Shown in pieces: positions 13,001 through 22,529 of a stretch of 64,000 bases of DNA (position 1 is the stretch's first letter; each line of letters begins with the position of its first letter). The notes below the pieces were generated by a model. It was not told the DNA's origin, searched no databases, and saw only the letters and a list, made by a program, of their open reading frames with translations. The stretch is taken from assembly GCA_035048485.1 (NCBI GenBank), contig CM068582.1, positions 15,728,001-15,792,000 of the forward strand, read 5' to 3'. This stretch comes from Pteria penguin. Taxonomy: Eukaryota > Mollusca > Bivalvia > Pterioida > Pteriidae. The translations under genes and the position numbers were made by a program.

Positions 13001-13621
13001 ACCGCTACAAGATGTCTGACGAGTGACCACTACGTAATTGTAACTGGGGGACAGGGATCTGGTCGGAGAACGTTGGGAAAAGAAATGCTACTGAACTACA
13101 TGTACCAGCAGTATACACCTGTTTTAGTACATGACACACAGTATTTGTCCCTTATCATGAATTGTGACAGGAAATATGCCGTTCTCTTTGATACAGTAGA
13201 ACTGAATCCTGGGAATGAGGAAGATAGTTTCTATACAGAAACTCTAACAAAACTTAAAGATTGTCCTGATGTGGTAATGATAGTCATCGTTAAGATTGGT
13301 GACTACACAAGACTTAAAGGCATGAGTAAAATTAAGGATGGCATGGTGGTAGATTTGTCAGCTAAAACTTACCAAATGACAGAATATGATAAAAAAGAAC
13401 TGTTGAAAAAACACTGCAAGGCAAGAAGTATAGAGATTTGTAAAAGTGTTGAAGATGAGTCGCTAGAGAGTGAACCCTGGAAGATCAGTAAAGATACTAT
13501 CAACAAAATAGCCGCTCTCGATATTGAAAAGGGATTCCCGAAAGCATGTGATATTTTCTTCTCTGATCATAGAGTGTTTAGGAAAGGAATAGATCATTTC
13601 AAAGGAATGCAGACTCACTAA
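1007..13621 (+). CDS. Gene 1: partial single-pass receptor-like protein with cytoplasmic nSTAND3-like module
   Basis: Six coding exons join in frame: 1007-1046, 3747-3928, 6780-6854, 10137-10202, 12335-12373 and 12921-13621, giving about 366 residues. The 5' end, including the signal peptide and most of the ectodomain, lies left of the window. Order seen: a Cys-containing ectodomain tail (TDCLDQ), a Ser/Thr-rich stalk, a transmembrane helix ending in a basic stop-transfer (YKYRRK), three short acidic or charged linker exons, and a C-terminal P-loop module ending with KGFPKACDIFF. Every exon has a good AG acceptor and GT donor, and the phases are compatible throughout. The same order, and the same phase-2 intron before the transmembrane exon, occur in gene 2 at 34.7-43.8 kb, which supports the model. 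By family knowledge the last exon resembles the novel-STAND NTPase 3 domain common in mollusc proteins. A role in surface recognition or immunity is inference. Confidence 0.8.
2030..2330. repeat. Decayed interspersed repeat rich in tgaccttgac/ttttgaacca motifs
   Basis: This segment of the first intron contains phrases such as aacttttgaacc, gggccttcat and tgaccttgac. They recur at 14405-14650, 18655-18850, 19995-20150, 21485-21720, 22130-22265 and 42300-42500. The recurrence shows a dispersed, old repeat family; its class is not clear from sequence. The open frames here are by-products. Confidence 0.5.
3747..3928 (+). CDS. Gene 1 exon: Ser/Thr stalk and transmembrane helix
   Basis: This 182-nt exon enters in phase 2 and leaves in phase 1 (donor TTGA|gtaagt). 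It encodes a Thr/Ser-rich stalk (KTTSKTTTISTEPSSKTVTA), which is a likely O-glycosylation zone. A hydrophobic helix IVAPLLVVIILICCAVLAY follows, then the basic KYRRK, as expected for a type I membrane protein with its C terminus in the cytoplasm. The preceding intron covers 1047-3746. Confidence 0.85.
4150..4970. mobile_element. Foldback (inverted-repeat) element in gene 1 intron
   Basis: Sequence around 4228-4365 is repeated as an inexact reverse complement around 4785-4905. Both arms share a cluster reading tcttcacaa-gtcaa, tttgagatt and cccttgacaa, then ctattcaaa. Arms of about 120-140 bp around a loop of about 420 bp fit a MITE or foldback element without coding capacity. Outer limits are approximate. 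Confidence 0.55.
5236..5330. repeat. Fragment of the gcgcatatggtgca dispersed repeat family
   Basis: This piece carries ctgaagagacat, aatgcgcatatggtgcac and an AT-rich end. The same block closes the longer copies at 29105-29560, 45583-45940 and 49460-49770. Confidence 0.55.
5872..6757. mobile_element. Helitron2/Helentron-like non-autonomous element, copy 1
   Basis: This 886-bp repeat is nearly identical to 61100-62008. It begins tttttgagtcggctt, forms a perfect hairpin cggcttc-ggt-gaagccg near its 5' end, and ends aagccgactc followed by a second hairpin ggact-tttg-agtcc and tttgatt. The 10-bp inverted repeat gagtcggctt/aagccgactc is offset from the 3' end, with a hairpin beyond it. That arrangement is known for Helitron2-type elements; I infer the class and did not search it. 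It encodes no recognisable protein and sits in the gene 1 intron ending at 6779. Confidence 0.6.
6780..6854 (+). CDS. Gene 1 exon: first cytoplasmic linker (75 nt)
   Basis: It encodes TVCKKDSNQETVLKMEEAKD plus LLKEH and is phase 1-1. The acceptor is a tandem CAGCAG, so splicing at the second AG would replace Thr-Val with Ile. A Helitron-like repeat (5872-6757) ends only about 22 bases before the exon. Confidence 0.75.
7018..7155. repeat. Three-copy tandem repeat, unit about 56 bp
   Basis: The block aaaccaagaattt...atgtgacagaaa occurs three times in succession within the intron after exon 6780-6854, with small changes between copies. Confidence 0.55.
7225..7695. mobile_element. MITE-like foldback element with about 140-bp inverted arms
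   Basis: The left arm is about 7229-7372 and the right arm about 7537-7690, which is its reverse complement at high identity. Both hold catgttcactgtggta, ctttgaca and gaccaatcagtg. The outermost part reads tctcattaaa on the left and the complement ttaatgaga on the right. The interior of about 165 bp is AT-rich and non-coding. The element lies in a gene 1 intron. Confidence 0.7.
7845..9120. mobile_element. hAT-like non-autonomous DNA transposon, 1276 bp
   Basis: The segment starts CAGTGTTCTAGAAA and ends TTTTTAGAACACTG. The inverted termini share CAGTGTTCTA exactly and then a looser aatccac/aaccggat block with aacaggtaag/cttaccagg. Ends beginning CAGTG resemble hAT termini. I could not see a clear 8-bp target duplication, so the class is tentative. 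No transposase frame remains. Confidence 0.55.
9124..9322. mobile_element. Short foldback element with gtcttttcgtta termini
   Basis: The left arm (gtcttttcgtta...catttgggac-gtatctaat) is mirrored on the right as attagatactgtcccaaatgg...taacgaaaagac. The arms are about 52 bp and the total is about 200 bp. It directly abuts the end of the hAT-like element at 9120. The right terminus, aactctgtataacgaaa, recurs at about 16227-16245. Confidence 0.6.
10137..10202 (+). CDS. Gene 1 exon: second cytoplasmic linker (66 nt)
   Basis: It encodes DNTAPEQESEPQLDNKLLLK plus QL and is acidic, with acceptor ttgtgcag and donor gtaaat. It is a phase 1-1 cassette that could be skipped without a frameshift. A C-rich tandem repeat begins about 95 bases downstream. 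Confidence 0.75.
10298..10468. repeat. C-rich minisatellite, 22-bp unit atcttgtccccctctaaccc
   Basis: There are about seven copies of a unit containing agatcttgtccccctctaac, with one partial and one shifted unit. It lies about 95 bases downstream of the gene 1 linker exon 10137-10202, inside the intron. Confidence 0.8.
11098..11190 (-). repeat. Fragment of SINE family A (minus strand)
   Basis: In reverse complement this reads like the 3' part of the SINE at 33281-33552. It includes gcattgcatcaggtagatg, a gtgtgac...gacata block and an A-rich aaacag. Only the body tail remains. Confidence 0.5.
12335..12373 (+). CDS. Gene 1 exon: third cytoplasmic linker (39 nt)
   Basis: It encodes VDNAGTDVIGKLV, with acceptor ctattttcag and donor TCA|gtaagt, phase 1-1. 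Its Asp-Ala...Gly-Lys-Leu pattern resembles the last linker exon of gene 2 (DAFGKLK), so the two may be homologous. Confidence 0.75.
12921..13621 (+). CDS. Gene 1 terminal exon: nSTAND3-like P-loop module with Arg replacing the Walker A Lys
   Basis: The last coding exon (701 nt) reads KEGDAEM and then 226 further residues to TAA 13619-13621. Counting from the Met at 12938, the P-loop is residues 37-44, GGQGSGRR (13046-13069). A canonical loop would be GxxxxGK[ST]; here Arg-Arg replace Lys-Ser/Thr. A Walker B-like strand YAVLFD follows. Then come hydrophobic strand VVMIVIVKIGDY, VVDLSAKTYQMTEYDKKEL and the C-terminal KGFPKACDIFF. About 40% of the landmark positions recur in gene 2 (QYTP, hDLSxxxYxhxxxDK, KGFPKxCxxFF). 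By family knowledge this fits nSTAND3. Loss of the lysine suggests weak or absent ATP hydrolysis, which is inference. Confidence 0.85.
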
Positions 13622-14079
13622 GACACTAGATATGTATCATTGGTAAGTGCAATCTGATTTTAAAAAACCATATTTTCATTCCGCTTATCTATTTGTCCTA
13701 TTGGGGATAAAGATCTGGCAAAACCCCGTAAAGGGTCATGTTCTAGTGAACTTTGATTTCCAGCCAATCAGTGGTCGGCTACAAATTCCTAGGAATGAAA
13801 TTAAAATCACCAGCATGTATGACTCATGAGGTAGTTTTTGAACAGTGTTTGTTATATATTGCATCACTATCATGTGCCTAGCCAAGTCATTAACTGTCTA
13901 TGGGAAATAATGGTTTCAGTGACTGAAACATCATCAGAGTTCACCAGAACATTACCCCTTGCAGGGTTTCGCCAGATCTTTATCCGCAAGGGGACAAATA
14001 GAGAAGTGGAATAAAAATATGATTTTAATCAGATTGTGGTAAGTGAAATGATATCTAGTATGCTTTTCATATACATGTA

Positions 14080-14195
14080 AGCTGGTGTGGGCTAGTGGAT
14101 AAGGTGCAGTATGCAGTGCATCAGGCAGATGCCGACACCATATACGTGAAATAATCGGTGAGAGACGTTAAACAATAATCAGTCAATCAATCATA
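14080..14195 (+). repeat. Internally deleted SINE family A copy
   Basis: It has a short tRNA-like head (gtgtgggctagtggataag) joined directly to the family tail (gcatcaggcagatgccgaca, ccatatacgtgaaat, acgttaaac, tcaatcaatca). The flanks catatacatgt and catatacaagt look like a diverged target-site duplication. Confidence 0.6.
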
Positions 14196-14404
14196 TACAA
14201 GTCATGTATTTCTTTTAAATAAAATAAAATGTGAACTGTTATTCAATACATGTACATGGATTTATTTTCAAGTGTAAAATATACTTATTATTAGTTGCAA
14301 GTATCTGTCCTCGAAACAAAGATTGCAACATGTTAATGGACCTTATTGGTTGATAACTCAATATAAATTCTGCAGTTAAAGAGTGTAGATAGATATTTAA
14401 TTTT

Positions 14405-14980
14405 TATACCCCATGATCGATAGATCAGGACATATTGTTTTTGACCTGTCTGTCTGTTTGTTTGTCTGTCTGTTTTCCAGGTTACCCTTCACATAAATTT
14501 TGAACTGAAAGAGATTGAGTCTTTAAATTTGACATGCATACTTCGTTAATGAAGCCCTTTCAAACTACACCAAGGTGAATGACCTCGTGACCTTAACCAT
14601 GTCCATTGACCTACATTTCATCATTTGCCTTACTTGGACTTTGTTGCCATCAGGTGGATTCAGGTTTCAGAAACACATATTGTTTTACCGAATTCTCAGA
14701 AAGTTCACTTATTTGGACCTCTGTAATCCATAAACATAAATGTTTAAATCATTTCGACAAGTCTTCTAGTTACTATATATTAATTTTATATGTTCTTGAA
14801 AAAATTTTCTACCCATAATATCTCCTTTTGTCTTGCTTGTGAAGCATGTAGCAATATACAAATTATAATTTTGACTTCTGTCTGTCCATCCATCTAGCTG
14901 TCTGTTTTTCTGTCCATCCATCTGGTTGTCTGTTTGTCTGTCTATCTATCCAGTAATAGCAGGCAGGTAACACAGGCATT
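14405..14980. repeat. Decayed dispersed repeat with ctgtctgt-rich simple sequence
   Basis: A tgtctgtctgtttgt stretch is followed by the ttttgaac/tgaccttgac family also seen at 21485-21720. A second ctgtctgtccatcc patch covers 14875-14955. This is noncoding. Confidence 0.5.
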
Positions 14981-16089
14981 CTATAAACTTTTTATTTATG
15001 CTAGAAATCATCATACTGAATGCTGCTAAATTCATCTTTAGATTATTTAACAAATTTTCGTTTATTTCTTACAGACATACTGTGATCTGAGATGTCACAC
15101 CCTGAAAACAAACTCTCGAAGTCAGATCTGTTATGGTGTCACTGAAAAATTCAATGACGGATAATATGGACTCCAAAGCTGTGTTTGTATCCAACAAACT
15201 TGATATGTATGATTTTGATAATATTGACTTCATGATAACTCTTATCTAGCAAGCATAACTGCAGGCTGCATTCCTTTTGAGGTTGACAGTTTCCAAAACT
15301 TGTGTTCAAGTGCATACACAATGCACGATTGAATGTTCGGAAACAAACGCCCAACCACACCTCCACAAGTTGTTTCATCTCCATTAAATTTCATCAACAA
15401 GTTGGATCATCTACATCAAACTTCATCCAGAAGTTGGTTCACCTCCCTCAAGCTTCAATCCCATGTTGCTTCATCTACTTCAAAGTCCACCCACAAAGTG
15501 GTTGACCTCGCTCGAAATTCATCAGCAAGACGTGTTTAAATTTTTCTTATTGTAACTTTCATCTTTCCGATAATCTAATAAAGGTTTATTCAGTAATAGT
15601 ACTCACTGAAAATCATATGCCATATCATGATTTCTAACCCGGATGTAGTATTTTGGAATCAATGTCTAGGTCATTTATATGGTGAAATTCATTGCTTGTG
15701 TTGTAACAAGATGTGTCAAATTTGTTACATGATCAAAGCATTTAATTTTTCTTTTTTTTTTTTTTTTTTAGATGTGATAGGTCTTTGCTTAACAGTTTAA
15801 TGTTTTATTTCAAGGTCTTGATAATGAGGTTATATTTTGGAATAATTGTTTATATTCTAAATAGCATAAAACTCTGCATATACCAGTTTGGATCTGAGAG
15901 AGAAATTCCTGACAATAATTGTGAAAATATAATTTTACTCGCATGAACAAATTGTTTTGTCAATGATGAAAGTGCAGTAACCCAGGAGGTAGTTTGTAAT
16001 AAACTGTCAATTCTCGTTTTCACACACACTGATCATTCGGTCTTGTGGTCAAGTGGAAACTTACGATAACTAGTAGTAGTATTTATGTG

Positions 16090-16245
16090 ATCCTATGAAC
16101 AGGTATCAGATGTGAAACCATTGTGACGTCAACCATTTCTATGGAAACTGGTGTCAAATTACAGGAAATGATATAGAAGTTATATGACGTCAAAATGGTA
16201 AGACGTCAGATACCTGCTCATATGGGAAATAACTCTGTATAACGA
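16090..16245. mobile_element. Short foldback element containing gacgtc motifs
   Basis: Left arm gaacaggtatcagatgtga...ccattgtgacgtc is complementary to right arm gacgtcaaaatggtaagacg...tacctgctc. The 3' flank aactctgtataacgaaatga matches the terminus of the element at 9124-9322, so the two belong to related families. Confidence 0.55.
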
Positions 16246-16249
16246 AATG

Positions 16250-17920
16250 ACCCAATAGTGATAAAGACAATATTTACATGTCATGTTTTGTGACAAAAGT
16301 CAAGTGGCAAAAGTCTTTCTTACTTTGTTAAAATCACATATTATATCACCTGAAATGATAGAACATGATCCTATTCAGCAATTCTGGACATAAAGTGCTT
16401 ATGCCGTAGACAAAAGAGAATTTACAGGATGTGTTTTGTAACATGAGTGGGATCATACAGGGGAAAGATACATATAGACTCTCTTAGATATAAGAAAATC
16501 AGATGTGTAATTTTAAAATGTTTCGGACTGTAGTCTTTGATATTGTATGACTCTTTCTTACTGGTCAGTGTGATATAGGTAGCGCATCAATGCTTTGAAT
16601 TTCTCACATTTTTTTTTACCGTAAGTATTAATGAAGAGACATAAGTTGATGAAATGCTCACATAGTGCAATAAATGAATTAAGGTACATATGTTGGTATA
16701 TTTATTATGTATGTATTTATGTATATCATTTATATATTTGAAACATATTTACAGTCTTAATCGATAACATGCAGTGTATGGGACCTTCAGAATCACTTCC
16801 AGTTTCAGAGGGTTTGAGAGTTTGAAATTTCTTCGTTAATAATAATATGAATAGAAAAGTGGTGGGAATGCATGACCACTTTGAATTTCCAGGGGTTTTT
16901 AAGTTTTTGACATTCAAAATTCAAAGTTTGTTAATATGTAAATGTGGTAGATGTTTTACATTTTGTTGTGTTTGATTAGAAATGCATTAATTTATATATT
17001 ATCCCTCATGTCCTACATTCCTTTAAATAAGGAAACAAAAAAATAACTTTTCCCAATAATCCCCTGACAGATAATATTCAGTTTGTTGGAGTTTTACATA
17101 ACATGTTTATATAGTCTTTTTTTTTCATTTTAATTTTCTCTTAATTTGTGACAAAATAATACTCATTAAAAATAATAAATTTGAGCACTTAAAAGATGCT
17201 TTATTTAGGAAATTCACAGTAATCTGTCTACATGTAGCTATTATTAATCAAAAGATTTGTCTTCATAAATTGTTGCATTTAAGAAGTAGTGGTTGCATAT
17301 ATATATTCTTGTCTGTTTTACTGCAAGTTTGTATTTGTCGGTTTTAATTTCATTATCATACTTTACAAAATTAAAAGTAAAATAAATAACTTCCAAATAT
17401 TTTAAAAACTAACCCCCCCACCCTCCCCCCAAAAACAAAAAAATATACGCAATAAAAAAAGAACTGATATTGTGTATCGTACATATAATACCAACAATTT
17501 TTTTTTTAATGTACTTGCTTAAGTGTGCTATGGACAATCAGAATGGAAAATGCATTACTTGTAAAATTGTCTTTGTCTTTTGAAGACTGATAGTACAAAA
17601 GAGTCATTATAATGGTTTGGGTCACTGTATGGAGTATATTCAGTCATTGTATTGGTTTTTGCCGTAGTCTTTAAGCTTCATTAATTTCAAATCCCGCTTC
17701 CTTGGCAAGACACTTGTGAACTCTTAATAAATCACCATAGAAAAAATGAACTGACAGCTAGAATGCATTCTTGTTTGCCAGATTAAAAATTCTTTGCAGT
17801 ACCACTGGAACAATCTACCTCTTCATAAATAAAACATGAAAGAATCAATTCAGAAAAGTAGGTATGCAGTTTTAATATTACCACATGTATTTAATGTTTT
17901 GTCCTTCACATTTTGATGAT
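16250..17920. other. AT-rich intergenic sequence, no gene seen
   Basis: I see no splice-supported exon or recognisable protein here. A short C-rich patch lies at about 17413-17427 and some A/T runs are present. Confidence 0.5.
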
Positions 17921-17923
17921 GAG

Positions 17924-18088
17924 GGGCAGGCTTGGTGTAGTGGTTAAGCACTTGGCTTGCGGTGTGGACGTTCCAGGTTTGATTCCCAGATTGTGCCATT
18001 ATGTTTGAGAGGTTGGATACCTCCTGCTTCCATTTCGTGATATAACTGAAAAATTGTTGAAAGCAACGTAAAACACCAATCAACCAAT
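17924..18088 (+). repeat. tRNA-derived SINE family B, + strand copy
   Basis: The head ggcttggtgtagtggttaag is an A-box-like segment and ggtttgattccc is the B box. The body continues through a ttgagaggttgg block, cttccatttcgtgatataac and gcaacgtaaaacaccaatca. The same element occurs on the minus strand at 37059-37230 and 42861-43026. Confidence 0.75.
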
Positions 18089-18433
18089 GTGTGAATGACT
18101 AAATTTTTCAACAACTGGTGGGAAGATTTTCAGGAACTAAGGATATATGTACTAAATTCTTTGTTTTTTCCAATTCATAGGTGAAAAGTTAAACTATTTC
18201 GCCATAAGTGATAATGAGAAGAATATAATTCTTGTTTTGTTCAGCATTTTGTGAATGTTTGGATGTAAACCGTGTATAGTATCAGCAATGAAGCTGCACA
18301 TAAACGAAAAGGCAGAGTCTAAGTTTTACCATTGTAAAGGATGGCAGGTTATGCTAGATATGATTTTATATTTAGACAAATCAATATTTTACACCAGGGC
18401 GTCCCTATTGTTGTCATATTATATATATAAATG

Positions 18434-18437
<4 letters not shown>

Positions 18438-18495
<58 letters not shown>
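18438..18495. repeat. (TA)n microsatellite
   Basis: About 29 TA units. The open frames reading IYIYIY on both strands are artefacts of this tract. Confidence 0.95.
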
Positions 18496-18497
<2 letters not shown>

Positions 18498-19674
18498 CTC
18501 CAAAGTATTTATTGGCGTAATATAAAAATTGTTATATATGTTTAAATAGAAATAGTTTGTATTTCTTATGAGCGGGCCAGGACAAAATTCCCAGAAGGCT
18601 ATTGTCATACCACCTATAGTATTGGTGTTGTCCATAGATAAAAGATTTATCACTGGCCATAACTTCTCAACAGTTTTTTAGATGGCAATTTTATATTTTG
18701 TATGTTTAATCCTTGTTACAAGACCTTTCCGTTGGTACTATAATTTTTGATCTTGTTGCCATTGCCTTTCAACTTTGACCTTTTTTTTCCCGATCTGTTT
18801 GACGGCTGTTATTTGAAAATTTTAACCCACTGAGGGAGTTATGTTGTTTCCTGGCAACTCTTGTTTATCTATAAAATTATTTTTGTTCTTATTTGAGTTT
18901 CTATAGCTCTAAATGTTCATGATTGCAAACTGTGGACAATTTTCATGATATTCGTAACATTGAGATAAGAAAACTAATACATGTATTGCAAGGGGTTGTT
19001 TTCAGATACTTATTTTATTATTTTGTATTAATGTAAAAAATATATCATTTCCAGACAAGTGTTATCTATACATGTATGTGTTTCAAATATTTATGTTATC
19101 AATGACGAGATATGGATGGAATAAGAATGGTGTACTTCGGTTTCAAGTGTGACTGTTGCCTACCTTTTATTTGTAATAACATGTAATTCATTTTTATTAC
19201 AAGACATTTTCATGAGAAGTGGATTTATGATTAATATTACCAATTGAAGAGAATTGCTTTGTCCAGTCAATGATGCCTGCTTTTAAGTATTAAAATATTT
19301 ATACTTTCTTTGTTTGACTTTATTTGATAAGAGGATGTAACAACTTTGATACAAGTGTGTTTGGTATTGAATTCCTAGACTTGTGGAAAATATAATCAAC
19401 TCCAGTCAGCATATCTTTCTGAAACCATTTTACAAATTTTTTTATTCATGATACATCTAGAGGTGGATCATAGCCTTGAAGATTGCTGGAGATCTCGTGA
19501 TATTCTGTTTGTCTGTCTGTTCTTGTGATATTCTGTTTGTCCGTCTGTTCTGGGTCTGCGTGATCACAATCATGTTATTTTCCTTTTGGTATAAACTCGG
19601 TCATTAAATAAAGTCAAAGTTACAAACAAACTCCCTTCCCAATCCCTAACCCTCCTTTTTCTTTCACCTTTTTT

Positions 19675-21045
19675 AGTTCACCAGAACTAAAAGCTCAAGT
19701 GAACTATTGCCATAGCGTGCTGTTTGTATTCCAAAAACTTTTCATACTTTCAACTTCAGAACTGTAGGAGGGATTTTTTCCAAACTTGGTAGAGACAGGG
19801 GTAGAGATGAAGCATTCAATGTTTTCTACAAGTGTTATTGTTTTTCAGCTAGTTCCATCAATTGGTGGATCAAAGGTAGGCAAAGAAGGTCCCAGAGGAT
19901 ACCTTCTATTAACAAATATCTTTTTCAGGCCAGTTGCACAGATCATTAAACGGAATGTATCAAAGAGATCTTAGAAGAGTGTTTTAATAAGTTTATTGTC
20001 CCTTGCTTTCGCGAAATTGTGGGGATATTAAATCTCATTCGTCTGTCTGCCCCTCCGTCTGTCACAAAAGCTTCAACCTTGGTTATAACTTTTTAACCAT
20101 AAGACGCAGGGCCTTCATATTTGGCAGGTGTGTCTATAGACGTGCACAACCGTGACAATATGTCACAGATCACTGCACTTTTACTGATAGAAACCCAAAA
20201 GTGGGGGACCACAATTTTCTGAATTTGCTTGTTTTTAATTCCATTCTGAAATCAAATTTTTGACATTTTTAATATTTTCAGGAAATTTCCTAGATTTTCT
20301 ATCTAAAGGTTGCTTATAATGGATTGATCTTGTGAACTTTAACAGATTTTATTGTGATGAATCAAATTGGAAAGAAATGGAACACTAAAAATTGATCGTT
20401 TTTCTTGCAAGTTTTTGAGTCGGCTTCGGTGAAGCCGCACTCATTGCAATCACTTTCTTTTCAGGGGTTATAACTCTATTATCACATATTAAAGGTTTGC
20501 ACCTCCCATATTCATCTCTTTGGAGCTATTTCTCTGCATTTTGGTGTTATTACCATGTTTGGGATATGATACATTTATTTCATTTTTGGGACCTGGTGCT
20601 ATCCATAAAAATAAACTTGTTTAGAGTTTTATTATTTTTTTCATTGATTTTACCTCTTGTTTGATCTATTTATGGTAAGAATTCTATAATCCACAGGTAA
20701 ATTTCTTGTGGCATGACCCTTGAATAAGCACCAAATATTCGGCTTGCTATCAAGCTATGTTGTCTTCTGACTACTCTTCTCTAATGTCTTATCATAAAGA
20801 CAGCATACAGACAAGTCACAATTCAGGCCGAAACCAGAAACCCCTTGGAAGGATAACCGTCTGTCAGATAAAGAAGGTTAACAAAGCAGATTTCTCAAAA
20901 TGTACAAACTGGGCAGCCTTTACACTTACACAATGTACCAGTGATGTATATAGGGGTGAATTTTTTATCTGCGAATTCTCTAAAACAGTCGTATTTCAAA
21001 TGAGCAAGTTTTGCTGAGGTGAGCAATATAGGCTCACTTGATCTC
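19675..21045. mobile_element. Composite repeat bounded by inverted ctcaagtgaac/gctcacttgat ends
   Basis: The start, agaactaaaagctcaagtga, and the end, ataggctcacttgatctc, are loosely complementary. Inside lie a cttggttataactttt repeat fragment (19995-20150) and a 67-bp Helitron-like start (20412-20478). The frame at 20757-21017 has no splice support or recognisable domain. A decayed DNA element hit by later insertions is the simplest reading. Confidence 0.4.
20412..20478. repeat. 5' terminal fragment of the Helitron-like repeat
   Basis: It is identical to the first 67 bases of the copies at 5872 and 61100 (gagtcggcttcggtgaagcc and onward to aggggttataact). It then diverges abruptly. It retains the perfect cggcttc/gaagccg hairpin. 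Confidence 0.75.
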
Positions 21046-21389
21046 ATGTATTTCCTTTGTTTGTCAAATGGAACTTCCCTGTTGAAGTTTCTGAATACAT
21101 CCTACGAGTAATCATGTTTTGATCAAATTTCCGTCTTTCAATGCATGCTACTGATCGAAAAAAAAAAAAAACCAAACAAACAACACAATAAATAATGAAA
21201 ATATAAGAATACATGTATTATTATCTTTAGACGGGTATTACGTATGGAGACCTTGGGTCCAACCATATAGAGAATGTCAGTTTTATAAAACATCCAATAA
21301 TATAGAATAATTCCAGAAGTTTCAAGAAATGAAAAAAGGTTGTTTGAAGTCAAGAGGCTTTTGATCAGAACTTAATGCGCACAATTTGC

Positions 21390-22330
21390 TCGTGCGTGGA
21401 TCCAGTGAGGGAAGTGTTCCAATTTCCAAAACTGCATGGAGAGGGGGCTAGAATATTTATATGGACCAGATAATTGTTTATGACACCGGATCGATAGATC
21501 GAGGGTACATTGTTTTTCTCCTGTCTGTCTTTCTGTCCGTTTGTCTATCTGTCGGTTTGTCTATCTATCAACTTTAATCTTGGCCTTTAACTTCTGAACC
21601 GTGAGGAATAGAGACTTATATTTCACATGCCTACTTAACTAATGAAGCCCTTTCAAATGACACCAAGGTCGATGACCTTTTGACCTTGACAATGACCTTC
21701 ACGCTAAAATTAATTTTTAGGACTTTTTCATATGAAATTAGAGCAAGGGTCTGGGTTACTTTGTGATTTGAAAGAGAAATGATTTCCAACCAATTGAGAA
21801 CTATTGATATCATATGATGGAAGTCTAGAAACGTCGATATTTAACTGGGAGAAAATTTATTAGTAGAGATCCAGAGTCCTCATATAAATCACGAGTGCAA
21901 ATATGTATATCGCAAACGTAATCATGTGTTTGAATAAAATACATAAAAGGAAAATAATTTCCTCAGTCTGGAGAACTCCTGGGCCACAGGAAGCCATTAA
22001 GAAACACACACAGAATCCTTTATTTCAAAACATTTTCTGACAATTACTTCTAAGACGACATTGGAAGTGGTCCAATTCCCAAAAACTGCATGGAGAGGGG
22101 GCTGAAATATCTATATGGACCAAATAATTGTTTATGACACCGGATCGAGAGATCGAGGGTACATTGTTTTTCTCTTGTCTTTCTTTCTGTCCGTTTGTCT
22201 GATTGTCTGTTTGTTTGTCTATCGTCAACTTTAATCTTGGCCTTTAACTTTTGAACCGTGAGGGATAAACACACGCAGAATCCTTTATTTCAAAACATTT
22301 TCTGACAATTACTTTTAAGACGACATCTTA
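21390..22330. repeat. Locally duplicated repeat block
   Basis: A block of about 200 bp beginning near ggaagtgttccaatttccaa (21410) recurs near 22068. A second block, cagaatcctttatttcaaaa, occurs at about 22012 and again at about 22276. The interval 22001-22266 is therefore a unit of about 266 bp that starts over. All copies contain the tgtttgtctatc and gaaccgtgaggga phrases of the dispersed repeat. Confidence 0.65.
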
Positions 22331-22529
22331 AATACAGGTAACGTGTGTAAATGTGATTACTGCTTTAAAAAATTAAATGTCAGACATATCTATCAAAAGT
22401 AATACAATATCTATGATTCAGAAGTTTCTACACTTTTATTGACTGAAAACTCTCCTACCACCACCGAACATACATAAATTTGCTGGTGTACCTTCTTTGG
22501 TTTGTACTGATTAAAGAATAAACCCGTAC

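Larger units (their letters stand above)
13622..15600 (+). other. Gene 1 3' UTR with probable intron and poly(A) signal
   Basis: Just after the stop codon there is a consensus donor, ATTG|gtaagt, with its GT at 13643. An acceptor, tttcttacag, ends at 15074. The putative last exon runs from 15075 to about 15600 and holds AATAAA at 15577-15582. The stop lies about 21 nt before the junction, too close to trigger typical nonsense-mediated decay. Exon 15370-15535 also carries imperfect repeats of about 33 nt (aagttgg-tcatcta-type), which explain its open frames. Confidence 0.45.

Noticed and set aside
18255..18653. Frames rich in IYIYIY on both strands
   Set aside because: Products of the (TA)n microsatellite; the same applies to 55762-56106.
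20757..21017. 86-codon frame
   Set aside because: Lies inside a composite repeat near its terminus; no splice sites or domain.
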